Counted from the stretch's first letter, positions 1 to 9,686 are shown. The stretch is DNA of 64,000 nucleotides from Leptomonas pyrrhocoris (GCF_001293395.1 NW_015438357.1:2010750-2074749); one strand, 5' to 3'. Notes: a model not told the origin generated them from the letters alone. Numbers and translations: made by a program.

Positions 1-31
1 GCGCTGCCGCCGCCGCCGTTGCCGCTGCCGT

Positions 32-131
32 GCCTGCGTGATGCACAGCGATTCTCATGGTCCAAACCTTTGCTGACTGGATGTCTTGATGATCACTGAG
101 TTTACTAATCACCTTTCGGGGCTGAGGGTGC
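32..131 (+). ncRNA. Box C/D snoRNA candidate A (copies every 1,503 bp, 7 in window)
   Basis: Box C-like GTGATGC at 38-44, box D' CTGA at 73-76, box C' TTGATGA at 86-92 and box D CTGA at 122-125 occur in the right order on the + strand. Sequence before box C (GTGCCT, 30-35) can pair with GGGTGC after box D, using G-U pairs. A second CTGA at 96-99 is an alternative box D, but no good closing stem goes with it. The D' guide is the stretch ending TCCAAACCTTTG and the D guide ends CACCTTTCGGGG. I could not assign an rRNA target to either. Further copies start at 1535, 3038, 4541, 6044, 7547 and 9050. The non-canonical last base of box C lowers confidence. Confidence 0.55.
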
Positions 132-251
132 GTGTGGCGCTGCCGTGTGCTTTGTGTGTCTGCGTGTGCGTGTGGCCCGACGCTGGGCGGAGGACCGAGG
201 GAGGGAGAGAGAGAGGCGCGCCGAGCGAGCGAGCAGGCGAGCCGAGGACGT

Positions 252-329
252 TGCGCGCGTGATGCATAACTGTTTGACCATCAGACCCCCCTTGAGGACA
301 CCCAAACACAGACCTGCACTGATTGCGCC
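252..329 (+). ncRNA. Box C/D snoRNA, U25/snR56-like SSU guide (7 copies in window)
   Basis: Box C-like GTGATGC lies at 259-265, C' TTGAGGA at 292-298 and box D CTGA at 319-322; D' is probably CAGA at 282-285. GCGCG before box C pairs with TGCGC after box D, closing the RNA. The guide just before box D, CACAGACCTGCA, is complementary to CAGGTCTGTG, the highly conserved SSU rRNA segment that vertebrate U25 (and, I believe, yeast snR56) targets for 2'-O-methylation of a G. The +5 rule places the paired nucleotide on a G of this segment. The rRNA match is from memory. Other copies start at 1755, 3258, 4761, 6264, 7767 and 9270. Confidence 0.7.
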
Positions 330-391
330 TCCTCCTCGCCTGCTGGCTGGCGTCCGCGCCGCCGCTGCTTCGCTTTCCCCGTACCGTACGC

Positions 392-462
392 GGCCCACAT
401 TGGAGTTGTGTCTCGGCCCACCCCTCGTGGCCCTGTCTGCACACTCACGTGGGCCAAGAGCT
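392..462 (+). ncRNA. H/ACA-like RNA candidate with AGA box (7 copies in window)
   Basis: GGCCCAC (392-398) pairs perfectly with GTGGGCC (449-455), and an AGA box follows at 457-459. Trypanosomatid H/ACA RNAs are single hairpins of about 65-75 nt ending in AGA rather than ACA, and this one spans about 68 nt. Inside, GTG (408-410) pairs with CAC (440-442), leaving a pocket with ATTGGAGTT on the 5' side and ACTCAC on the 3' side. The spacing from pocket top to AGA is then 14 nt, as expected. A second GGCCCAC at 415-421 could pair with the same 3' strand to give a shorter hairpin, so the fold is ambiguous. The rRNA target is not assigned. Confidence 0.45.
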
Positions 463-520
463 GCGCGCTGCGAACGGCGCTGCTGCTGCTGCTGCTGCTG
501 CTTGTGTGTGTGTGTGCGCT

Positions 521-653
521 CTACCACTGATGAGAAACCCACTTACGACGGTCTTATGACACAACACATCCCGACCATGGATTGAAGTCAAGTGTTCCAC
601 CAACAAGGGACGTGCCAAATGTTTCCAGCCGGCGCGTCCTGCGACTGAGGTAG
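521..653 (+). ncRNA. Long (about 133 nt) box C/D-like RNA candidate (7 copies in window)
   Basis: CTACC (521-525) pairs perfectly with GGTAG (649-653). One base separates the stem from box C-like CTGATGA (527-533), and box D CTGA (645-648) abuts it. That terminal architecture is typical of C/D snoRNAs, but the RNA is longer than the usual 70-100 nt. Internal C'/D' boxes are weak (TTATGAC near 554, ATGGATT near 577). The D guide ends CGCGTCCTGCGA, with no rRNA target recognised. The final truncated array copy keeps this RNA whole (9539-9671) with one substitution inside it (9639). It could be an orphan or a processing (non-methylating) snoRNA. On the minus strand the 5' part resembles a tRNA D-arm, but no full tRNA folds. 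Confidence 0.5.
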
Positions 654-699
654 CGAGCGTGTGTGTGTTTTGTCTTTGTGCGGTGCGTGCGTGTCCCTA

Positions 700-762
700 C
701 GCGTGCTTCCTTTCGGTGGGTGCTGTTCCGCGGACGTCCCACCAGCTACCACGCGGAGTATA
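700..762 (+). ncRNA. H/ACA-like hairpin candidate (variant AGT box; 6 copies in window)
   Basis: Lower stem CGCGTG (700-705) with CACGCG (750-755) and upper stem GGTGGG (715-720) with CCCACC (738-743) enclose a two-sided internal loop (CTTCCTTTC / AGCTAC), which is the shape of a pseudouridylation pocket. The first possible tail box is AGT at 757-759, 13 nt below the upper stem, instead of the usual AGA. That mismatch keeps confidence low, although both stems are perfect. No target is assigned. Confidence 0.35.
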
Positions 763-897
763 TATACTTTCAGTCTTCGCGGCCGGTCGTTTTCTGGGCC
801 AAGATGCGTGCGAGTGTGTGTGCTGTGCTGCGTGCCGTTCTCTTCGATGTTTTCCGTGTGCGTGTGTGTGTGTTGTCCGCCGCGTTGCCGCGCTGCC

Positions 898-980
898 GCC
901 GTCGTGATGAGACTGACCCTGCTCCGCTACTGACATGTGAAACCATGATCCGAAACTCTTCAGGGCAACTGACGCGGACG
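898..980 (+). ncRNA. Box C/D snoRNA with four boxes (orphan guides; 6 copies in window)
   Basis: Canonical box C GTGATGA (904-910), D' CTGA (930-933), C' ATGATCC (945-951) and D CTGA (969-972) are correctly ordered and spaced. GCCGTC before box C can pair with GACGGC a few bases after box D, leaving four unpaired bases. The guides are CCCTGCTCCGCTA (before D') and AAACTCTTCAGGGCAA (before D). I did not recognise an rRNA match, so the target is open. Further copies are offset by 1,503 bp up to about 8413-8495. Confidence 0.7.
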
Positions 981-1163
981 GCGAGCGTGTGGCACGTGTG
1001 TGTGTGGCCGCGGTGGCTGTGGCGGCGTGAGCGTCCGCGTGCTGCGCCACGCCCCTCCCCCCGCTGTGTATCCTTTCCCCTCTTCTTTTCCCCTCTCCCC
1101 TCTCCCGCCCCTCCGCACTCGTTGTGGTGCAGTGCCGGGTGCTGGTCAAGCGGCTTTAGCCTT

Positions 1164-1216
1164 GGCGCGGCTTTCACACCCTTGTGCCGTGTGCCATCTT
1201 GGTGCGCCTCGAGATC
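1164..1216 (+). ncRNA. H/ACA-like RNA candidate with AGA box (6 copies in window)
   Basis: Lower stem GGCGC (1164-1168) pairs with GCGCC (1204-1208), and upper stem CACAC (1175-1179) pairs with GTGTG (1189-1193). Extra GGC/GCC pairing is possible just outside the upper stem. An AGA box follows at 1212-1214, about 16-18 nt below the upper stem, slightly longer than canonical. The hairpin is about 50 nt, at the short end for the class. No target is assigned. Confidence 0.4.
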
Positions 1217-1246
1217 GCGACTGTGCCGCCGCTGCGTGCCGTGCAA

Positions 1247-1339
1247 GCGTACATGATGACATCAACCGACTGGAGTCTCTGACCTGCTGGTGATCGATAA
1301 CATCGTGTTGGAATTCTTCTTTCCCCGTCTGACGTGCGC
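1247..1339 (+). ncRNA. Box C/D snoRNA, double guide for one LSU rRNA region (6 copies in window)
   Basis: Box C ATGATGA (1253-1259), D' CTGA (1279-1282), C' GTGATCG (1290-1296) and D CTGA (1329-1332) are all present. GCGTAC (1247-1252) pairs with GTGCGC (1334-1339), one base after box D. The D guide TTCTTCTTTCCCCGT is complementary to the conserved LSU segment ACGGGGAAAGAAGA. The D' guide GACTGGAGTC pairs with GACTCTAGTC (one G-U), which lies about 20 nt downstream in the same LSU region. Two independent matches to neighbouring rRNA sites make a chance find unlikely. The rRNA sequences are recalled, not searched. Copies recur every 1,503 bp. Confidence 0.8.
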
Positions 1340-1356
1340 TGCCGGTGCCTGTGTCG

Positions 1357-1387
<31 letters not shown>

Positions 1388-1413
1388 GGTGCGTGTGTAG
1401 TTGTTTGTGCGGC

Positions 1414-1507
1414 GCGCGTGCGGGTGATGAAACTGTCGAATCCGTGTTTCAGCTGAGCCCTGCTGCTGAGAATGCTTCTTGATCTGTTTGACTTCTGACG
1501 TGCGCGC
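1414..1507 (+). ncRNA. Box C/D snoRNA with U18-like LSU guide (6 copies in window)
   Basis: Box C GTGATGA (1424-1430), D' CTGA (1453-1456), degenerate C' TGCTGAGA (1464-1471) and D CTGA (1495-1498) are in order. The flanks GCGCGTG and TGCGCGC pair to close the RNA. The D' guide TCCGTGTTTCA is complementary to the conserved LSU segment TGAAACACGGA, the region also covered by the U18 guide. By the +5 rule the paired base is a middle A of the AAA, about three bases from the U18 site. The D guide (GATCTGTTTGACTT) has no recognised target. The copy at the left edge is cut by the window start. Confidence 0.75.
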
Positions 1508-2859
1508 TGCCGCCGCCGCCGTTGCCGCTGCCGTGCCTGCGTGATGCACAGCGATTCTCATGGTCCAAACCTTTGCTGACTGGATGTCTTGATGATCACT
1601 GAGTTTACTAATCACCTTTCGGGGCTGAGGGTGCGTGTGGCGCTGCCGTGTGCTTTGTGTGTCTGCGTGTGCGTGTGGCCCGACGCTGGGCGGAGGACCG
1701 AGGGAGGGAGAGAGAGAGGCGCGCCGAGCGAGCGAGCAGGCGAGCCGAGGACGTTGCGCGCGTGATGCATAACTGTTTGACCATCAGACCCCCCTTGAGG
1801 ACACCCAAACACAGACCTGCACTGATTGCGCCTCCTCCTCGCCTGCTGGCTGGCGTCCGCGCCGCCGCTGCTTCGCTTTCCCCGTACCGTACGCGGCCCA
1901 CATTGGAGTTGTGTCTCGGCCCACCCCTCGTGGCCCTGTCTGCACACTCACGTGGGCCAAGAGCTGCGCGCTGCGAACGGCGCTGCTGCTGCTGCTGCTG
2001 CTGCTTGTGTGTGTGTGTGCGCTCTACCACTGATGAGAAACCCACTTACGACGGTCTTATGACACAACACATCCCGACCATGGATTGAAGTCAAGTGTTC
2101 CACCAACAAGGGACGTGCCAAATGTTTCCAGCCGGCGCGTCCTGCGACTGAGGTAGCGAGCGTGTGTGTGTTTTGTCTTTGTGCGGTGCGTGCGTGTCCC
2201 TACGCGTGCTTCCTTTCGGTGGGTGCTGTTCCGCGGACGTCCCACCAGCTACCACGCGGAGTATATATACTTTCAGTCTTCGCGGCCGGTCGTTTTCTGG
2301 GCCAAGATGCGTGCGAGTGTGTGTGCTGTGCTGCGTGCCGTTCTCTTCGATGTTTTCCGTGTGCGTGTGTGTGTGTTGTCCGCCGCGTTGCCGCGCTGCC
2401 GCCGTCGTGATGAGACTGACCCTGCTCCGCTACTGACATGTGAAACCATGATCCGAAACTCTTCAGGGCAACTGACGCGGACGGCGAGCGTGTGGCACGT
2501 GTGTGTGTGGCCGCGGTGGCTGTGGCGGCGTGAGCGTCCGCGTGCTGCGCCACGCCCCTCCCCCCGCTGTGTATCCTTTCCCCTCTTCTTTTCCCCTCTC
2601 CCCTCTCCCGCCCCTCCGCACTCGTTGTGGTGCAGTGCCGGGTGCTGGTCAAGCGGCTTTAGCCTTGGCGCGGCTTTCACACCCTTGTGCCGTGTGCCAT
2701 CTTGGTGCGCCTCGAGATCGCGACTGTGCCGCCGCTGCGTGCCGTGCAAGCGTACATGATGACATCAACCGACTGGAGTCTCTGACCTGCTGGTGATCGA
2801 TAACATCGTGTTGGAATTCTTCTTTCCCCGTCTGACGTGCGCTGCCGGTGCCTGTGTCG

Positions 2860-2890
<31 letters not shown>

Positions 2891-4362
2891 GGTGCGTGTG
2901 TAGTTGTTTGTGCGGCGCGCGTGCGGGTGATGAAACTGTCGAATCCGTGTTTCAGCTGAGCCCTGCTGCTGAGAATGCTTCTTGATCTGTTTGACTTCTG
3001 ACGTGCGCGCTGCCGCCGCCGCCGTTGCCGCTGCCGTGCCTGCGTGATGCACAGCGATTCTCATGGTCCAAACCTTTGCTGACTGGATGTCTTGATGATC
3101 ACTGAGTTTACTAATCACCTTTCGGGGCTGAGGGTGCGTGTGGCGCTGCCGTGTGCTTTGTGTGTCTGCGTGTGCGTGTGGCCCGACGCTGGGCGGAGGA
3201 CCGAGGGAGGGAGAGAGAGAGGCGCGCCGAGCGAGCGAGCAGGCGAGCCGAGGACGTTGCGCGCGTGATGCATAACTGTTTGACCATCAGACCCCCCTTG
3301 AGGACACCCAAACACAGACCTGCACTGATTGCGCCTCCTCCTCGCCTGCTGGCTGGCGTCCGCGCCGCCGCTGCTTCGCTTTCCCCGTACCGTACGCGGC
3401 CCACATTGGAGTTGTGTCTCGGCCCACCCCTCGTGGCCCTGTCTGCACACTCACGTGGGCCAAGAGCTGCGCGCTGCGAACGGCGCTGCTGCTGCTGCTG
3501 CTGCTGCTTGTGTGTGTGTGTGCGCTCTACCACTGATGAGAAACCCACTTACGACGGTCTTATGACACAACACATCCCGACCATGGATTGAAGTCAAGTG
3601 TTCCACCAACAAGGGACGTGCCAAATGTTTCCAGCCGGCGCGTCCTGCGACTGAGGTAGCGAGCGTGTGTGTGTTTTGTCTTTGTGCGGTGCGTGCGTGT
3701 CCCTACGCGTGCTTCCTTTCGGTGGGTGCTGTTCCGCGGACGTCCCACCAGCTACCACGCGGAGTATATATACTTTCAGTCTTCGCGGCCGGTCGTTTTC
3801 TGGGCCAAGATGCGTGCGAGTGTGTGTGCTGTGCTGCGTGCCGTTCTCTTCGATGTTTTCCGTGTGCGTGTGTGTGTGTTGTCCGCCGCGTTGCCGCGCT
3901 GCCGCCGTCGTGATGAGACTGACCCTGCTCCGCTACTGACATGTGAAACCATGATCCGAAACTCTTCAGGGCAACTGACGCGGACGGCGAGCGTGTGGCA
4001 CGTGTGTGTGTGGCCGCGGTGGCTGTGGCGGCGTGAGCGTCCGCGTGCTGCGCCACGCCCCTCCCCCCGCTGTGTATCCTTTCCCCTCTTCTTTTCCCCT
4101 CTCCCCTCTCCCGCCCCTCCGCACTCGTTGTGGTGCAGTGCCGGGTGCTGGTCAAGCGGCTTTAGCCTTGGCGCGGCTTTCACACCCTTGTGCCGTGTGC
4201 CATCTTGGTGCGCCTCGAGATCGCGACTGTGCCGCCGCTGCGTGCCGTGCAAGCGTACATGATGACATCAACCGACTGGAGTCTCTGACCTGCTGGTGAT
4301 CGATAACATCGTGTTGGAATTCTTCTTTCCCCGTCTGACGTGCGCTGCCGGTGCCTGTGTCG

Positions 4363-4393
<31 letters not shown>

Positions 4394-5865
4394 GGTGCGT
4401 GTGTAGTTGTTTGTGCGGCGCGCGTGCGGGTGATGAAACTGTCGAATCCGTGTTTCAGCTGAGCCCTGCTGCTGAGAATGCTTCTTGATCTGTTTGACTT
4501 CTGACGTGCGCGCTGCCGCCGCCGCCGTTGCCGCTGCCGTGCCTGCGTGATGCACAGCGATTCTCATGGTCCAAACCTTTGCTGACTGGATGTCTTGATG
4601 ATCACTGAGTTTACTAATCACCTTTCGGGGCTGAGGGTGCGTGTGGCGCTGCCGTGTGCTTTGTGTGTCTGCGTGTGCGTGTGGCCCGACGCTGGGCGGA
4701 GGACCGAGGGAGGGAGAGAGAGAGGCGCGCCGAGCGAGCGAGCAGGCGAGCCGAGGACGTTGCGCGCGTGATGCATAACTGTTTGACCATCAGACCCCCC
4801 TTGAGGACACCCAAACACAGACCTGCACTGATTGCGCCTCCTCCTCGCCTGCTGGCTGGCGTCCGCGCCGCCGCTGCTTCGCTTTCCCCGTACCGTACGC
4901 GGCCCACATTGGAGTTGTGTCTCGGCCCACCCCTCGTGGCCCTGTCTGCACACTCACGTGGGCCAAGAGCTGCGCGCTGCGAACGGCGCTGCTGCTGCTG
5001 CTGCTGCTGCTTGTGTGTGTGTGTGCGCTCTACCACTGATGAGAAACCCACTTACGACGGTCTTATGACACAACACATCCCGACCATGGATTGAAGTCAA
5101 GTGTTCCACCAACAAGGGACGTGCCAAATGTTTCCAGCCGGCGCGTCCTGCGACTGAGGTAGCGAGCGTGTGTGTGTTTTGTCTTTGTGCGGTGCGTGCG
5201 TGTCCCTACGCGTGCTTCCTTTCGGTGGGTGCTGTTCCGCGGACGTCCCACCAGCTACCACGCGGAGTATATATACTTTCAGTCTTCGCGGCCGGTCGTT
5301 TTCTGGGCCAAGATGCGTGCGAGTGTGTGTGCTGTGCTGCGTGCCGTTCTCTTCGATGTTTTCCGTGTGCGTGTGTGTGTGTTGTCCGCCGCGTTGCCGC
5401 GCTGCCGCCGTCGTGATGAGACTGACCCTGCTCCGCTACTGACATGTGAAACCATGATCCGAAACTCTTCAGGGCAACTGACGCGGACGGCGAGCGTGTG
5501 GCACGTGTGTGTGTGGCCGCGGTGGCTGTGGCGGCGTGAGCGTCCGCGTGCTGCGCCACGCCCCTCCCCCCGCTGTGTATCCTTTCCCCTCTTCTTTTCC
5601 CCTCTCCCCTCTCCCGCCCCTCCGCACTCGTTGTGGTGCAGTGCCGGGTGCTGGTCAAGCGGCTTTAGCCTTGGCGCGGCTTTCACACCCTTGTGCCGTG
5701 TGCCATCTTGGTGCGCCTCGAGATCGCGACTGTGCCGCCGCTGCGTGCCGTGCAAGCGTACATGATGACATCAACCGACTGGAGTCTCTGACCTGCTGGT
5801 GATCGATAACATCGTGTTGGAATTCTTCTTTCCCCGTCTGACGTGCGCTGCCGGTGCCTGTGTCG

Positions 5866-5896
<31 letters not shown>

Positions 5897-7368
5897 GGTG
5901 CGTGTGTAGTTGTTTGTGCGGCGCGCGTGCGGGTGATGAAACTGTCGAATCCGTGTTTCAGCTGAGCCCTGCTGCTGAGAATGCTTCTTGATCTGTTTGA
6001 CTTCTGACGTGCGCGCTGCCGCCGCCGCCGTTGCCGCTGCCGTGCCTGCGTGATGCACAGCGATTCTCATGGTCCAAACCTTTGCTGACTGGATGTCTTG
6101 ATGATCACTGAGTTTACTAATCACCTTTCGGGGCTGAGGGTGCGTGTGGCGCTGCCGTGTGCTTTGTGTGTCTGCGTGTGCGTGTGGCCCGACGCTGGGC
6201 GGAGGACCGAGGGAGGGAGAGAGAGAGGCGCGCCGAGCGAGCGAGCAGGCGAGCCGAGGACGTTGCGCGCGTGATGCATAACTGTTTGACCATCAGACCC
6301 CCCTTGAGGACACCCAAACACAGACCTGCACTGATTGCGCCTCCTCCTCGCCTGCTGGCTGGCGTCCGCGCCGCCGCTGCTTCGCTTTCCCCGTACCGTA
6401 CGCGGCCCACATTGGAGTTGTGTCTCGGCCCACCCCTCGTGGCCCTGTCTGCACACTCACGTGGGCCAAGAGCTGCGCGCTGCGAACGGCGCTGCTGCTG
6501 CTGCTGCTGCTGCTTGTGTGTGTGTGTGCGCTCTACCACTGATGAGAAACCCACTTACGACGGTCTTATGACACAACACATCCCGACCATGGATTGAAGT
6601 CAAGTGTTCCACCAACAAGGGACGTGCCAAATGTTTCCAGCCGGCGCGTCCTGCGACTGAGGTAGCGAGCGTGTGTGTGTTTTGTCTTTGTGCGGTGCGT
6701 GCGTGTCCCTACGCGTGCTTCCTTTCGGTGGGTGCTGTTCCGCGGACGTCCCACCAGCTACCACGCGGAGTATATATACTTTCAGTCTTCGCGGCCGGTC
6801 GTTTTCTGGGCCAAGATGCGTGCGAGTGTGTGTGCTGTGCTGCGTGCCGTTCTCTTCGATGTTTTCCGTGTGCGTGTGTGTGTGTTGTCCGCCGCGTTGC
6901 CGCGCTGCCGCCGTCGTGATGAGACTGACCCTGCTCCGCTACTGACATGTGAAACCATGATCCGAAACTCTTCAGGGCAACTGACGCGGACGGCGAGCGT
7001 GTGGCACGTGTGTGTGTGGCCGCGGTGGCTGTGGCGGCGTGAGCGTCCGCGTGCTGCGCCACGCCCCTCCCCCCGCTGTGTATCCTTTCCCCTCTTCTTT
7101 TCCCCTCTCCCCTCTCCCGCCCCTCCGCACTCGTTGTGGTGCAGTGCCGGGTGCTGGTCAAGCGGCTTTAGCCTTGGCGCGGCTTTCACACCCTTGTGCC
7201 GTGTGCCATCTTGGTGCGCCTCGAGATCGCGACTGTGCCGCCGCTGCGTGCCGTGCAAGCGTACATGATGACATCAACCGACTGGAGTCTCTGACCTGCT
7301 GGTGATCGATAACATCGTGTTGGAATTCTTCTTTCCCCGTCTGACGTGCGCTGCCGGTGCCTGTGTCG

Positions 7369-7399
<31 letters not shown>

Positions 7400-8871
7400 G
7401 GTGCGTGTGTAGTTGTTTGTGCGGCGCGCGTGCGGGTGATGAAACTGTCGAATCCGTGTTTCAGCTGAGCCCTGCTGCTGAGAATGCTTCTTGATCTGTT
7501 TGACTTCTGACGTGCGCGCTGCCGCCGCCGCCGTTGCCGCTGCCGTGCCTGCGTGATGCACAGCGATTCTCATGGTCCAAACCTTTGCTGACTGGATGTC
7601 TTGATGATCACTGAGTTTACTAATCACCTTTCGGGGCTGAGGGTGCGTGTGGCGCTGCCGTGTGCTTTGTGTGTCTGCGTGTGCGTGTGGCCCGACGCTG
7701 GGCGGAGGACCGAGGGAGGGAGAGAGAGAGGCGCGCCGAGCGAGCGAGCAGGCGAGCCGAGGACGTTGCGCGCGTGATGCATAACTGTTTGACCATCAGA
7801 CCCCCCTTGAGGACACCCAAACACAGACCTGCACTGATTGCGCCTCCTCCTCGCCTGCTGGCTGGCGTCCGCGCCGCCGCTGCTTCGCTTTCCCCGTACC
7901 GTACGCGGCCCACATTGGAGTTGTGTCTCGGCCCACCCCTCGTGGCCCTGTCTGCACACTCACGTGGGCCAAGAGCTGCGCGCTGCGAACGGCGCTGCTG
8001 CTGCTGCTGCTGCTGCTTGTGTGTGTGTGTGCGCTCTACCACTGATGAGAAACCCACTTACGACGGTCTTATGACACAACACATCCCGACCATGGATTGA
8101 AGTCAAGTGTTCCACCAACAAGGGACGTGCCAAATGTTTCCAGCCGGCGCGTCCTGCGACTGAGGTAGCGAGCGTGTGTGTGTTTTGTCTTTGTGCGGTG
8201 CGTGCGTGTCCCTACGCGTGCTTCCTTTCGGTGGGTGCTGTTCCGCGGACGTCCCACCAGCTACCACGCGGAGTATATATACTTTCAGTCTTCGCGGCCG
8301 GTCGTTTTCTGGGCCAAGATGCGTGCGAGTGTGTGTGCTGTGCTGCGTGCCGTTCTCTTCGATGTTTTCCGTGTGCGTGTGTGTGTGTTGTCCGCCGCGT
8401 TGCCGCGCTGCCGCCGTCGTGATGAGACTGACCCTGCTCCGCTACTGACATGTGAAACCATGATCCGAAACTCTTCAGGGCAACTGACGCGGACGGCGAG
8501 CGTGTGGCACGTGTGTGTGTGGCCGCGGTGGCTGTGGCGGCGTGAGCGTCCGCGTGCTGCGCCACGCCCCTCCCCCCGCTGTGTATCCTTTCCCCTCTTC
8601 TTTTCCCCTCTCCCCTCTCCCGCCCCTCCGCACTCGTTGTGGTGCAGTGCCGGGTGCTGGTCAAGCGGCTTTAGCCTTGGCGCGGCTTTCACACCCTTGT
8701 GCCGTGTGCCATCTTGGTGCGCCTCGAGATCGCGACTGTGCCGCCGCTGCGTGCCGTGCAAGCGTACATGATGACATCAACCGACTGGAGTCTCTGACCT
8801 GCTGGTGATCGATAACATCGTGTTGGAATTCTTCTTTCCCCGTCTGACGTGCGCTGCCGGTGCCTGTGTCG

Positions 8872-8902
<31 letters not shown>

Positions 8903-9686
8903 GGTGCGTGTGTAGTTGTTTGTGCGGCGCGCGTGCGGGTGATGAAACTGTCGAATCCGTGTTTCAGCTGAGCCCTGCTGCTGAGAATGCTTCTTGATCT
9001 GTTTGACTTCTGACGTGCGCGCTGCCGCCGCCGCCGTTGCCGCTGCCGTGCCTGCGTGATGCACAGCGATTCTCATGGTCCAAACCTTTGCTGACTGGAT
9101 GTCTTGATGATCACTGAGTTTACTAATCACCTTTCGGGGCTGAGGGTGCGTGTGGCGCTGCCGTGTGCTTTGTGTGTCTGCGTGTGCGTGTGGCCCGACG
9201 CTGGGCGGAGGACCGAGGGAGGGAGAGAGAGAGGCGCGCCGAGCGAGCGAGCAGGCGAGCCGAGGACGTTGCGCGCGTGATGCATAACTGTTTGACCATC
9301 AGACCCCCCTTGAGGACACCCAAACACAGACCTGCACTGATTGCGCCTCCTCCTCGCCTGCTGGCTGGCGTCCGCGCCGCCGCTGCTTCGCTTTCCCCGT
9401 ACCGTACGCGGCCCACATTGGAGTTGTGTCTCGGCCCACCCCTCGTGGCCCTGTCTGCACACTCACGTGGGCCAAGAGCTGCGCGCTGCGAACGGCGCTG
9501 CTGCTGCTGCTGCTGCTGCTTGTGTGTGTGTGTGCGCTCTACCACTGATGAGAAACCCACTTACGACGGTCTTATGACACAACACATCCCGACCATGGAT
9601 TGAAGTCAAGTGTTCCACCAACAAGGGACGTGCCAAATATTTCCAGCCGGCGCGTCCTGCGACTGAGGTAGCGAGCATGTGTGTGG

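Larger units (their letters stand above)
1..9686 (+). repeat. Tandem array of a 1,503-bp snoRNA-cluster unit (about 6.4 copies)
   Basis: Position 1 aligns with 1504, 3007, 4510, 6013, 7516 and 9019, giving an exact period of 1,503 bp. Copies look identical base for base until two substitutions in the last partial copy (G to A at 9639 and 9677), after which similarity ends near 9686. The left end is cut by the window, so total copy number is unknown. Each unit has (CTG)n and (TG)n tracts, a pyrimidine-rich stretch (about 1071-1120), six box C/D RNAs and three H/ACA-like hairpins, all on the + strand. Open frames inside repeat in all six frames with Cys/Arg/His-rich products and show no protein-like character. 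Tandem reiteration of mixed C/D and H/ACA clusters is the established arrangement in trypanosomatids, which supports this reading. Confidence 0.9.

Noticed and set aside
511-560. tRNA-like D-arm on the minus strand (GGTAGAGCGC after a GTTTCTCATCAGTG stretch)
   Set aside because: No matching acceptor, anticodon or T arm follows; the downstream sequence is CA and CAG repeats.
1018-1054. GC-rich hairpin (GTGGCG...CGCCAC) in the repeat unit as another H/ACA RNA
   Set aside because: Perfect short stem but no AGA or ACA box at the expected distance and no two-sided pocket.
105-9560. Recurrent open frames of 60-197 codons in every repeat unit, in all six frames
   Set aside because: Overlapping frames on both strands give Cys/Arg/His-rich products driven by TG and CTG repeats; the unit is better explained by snoRNA genes.
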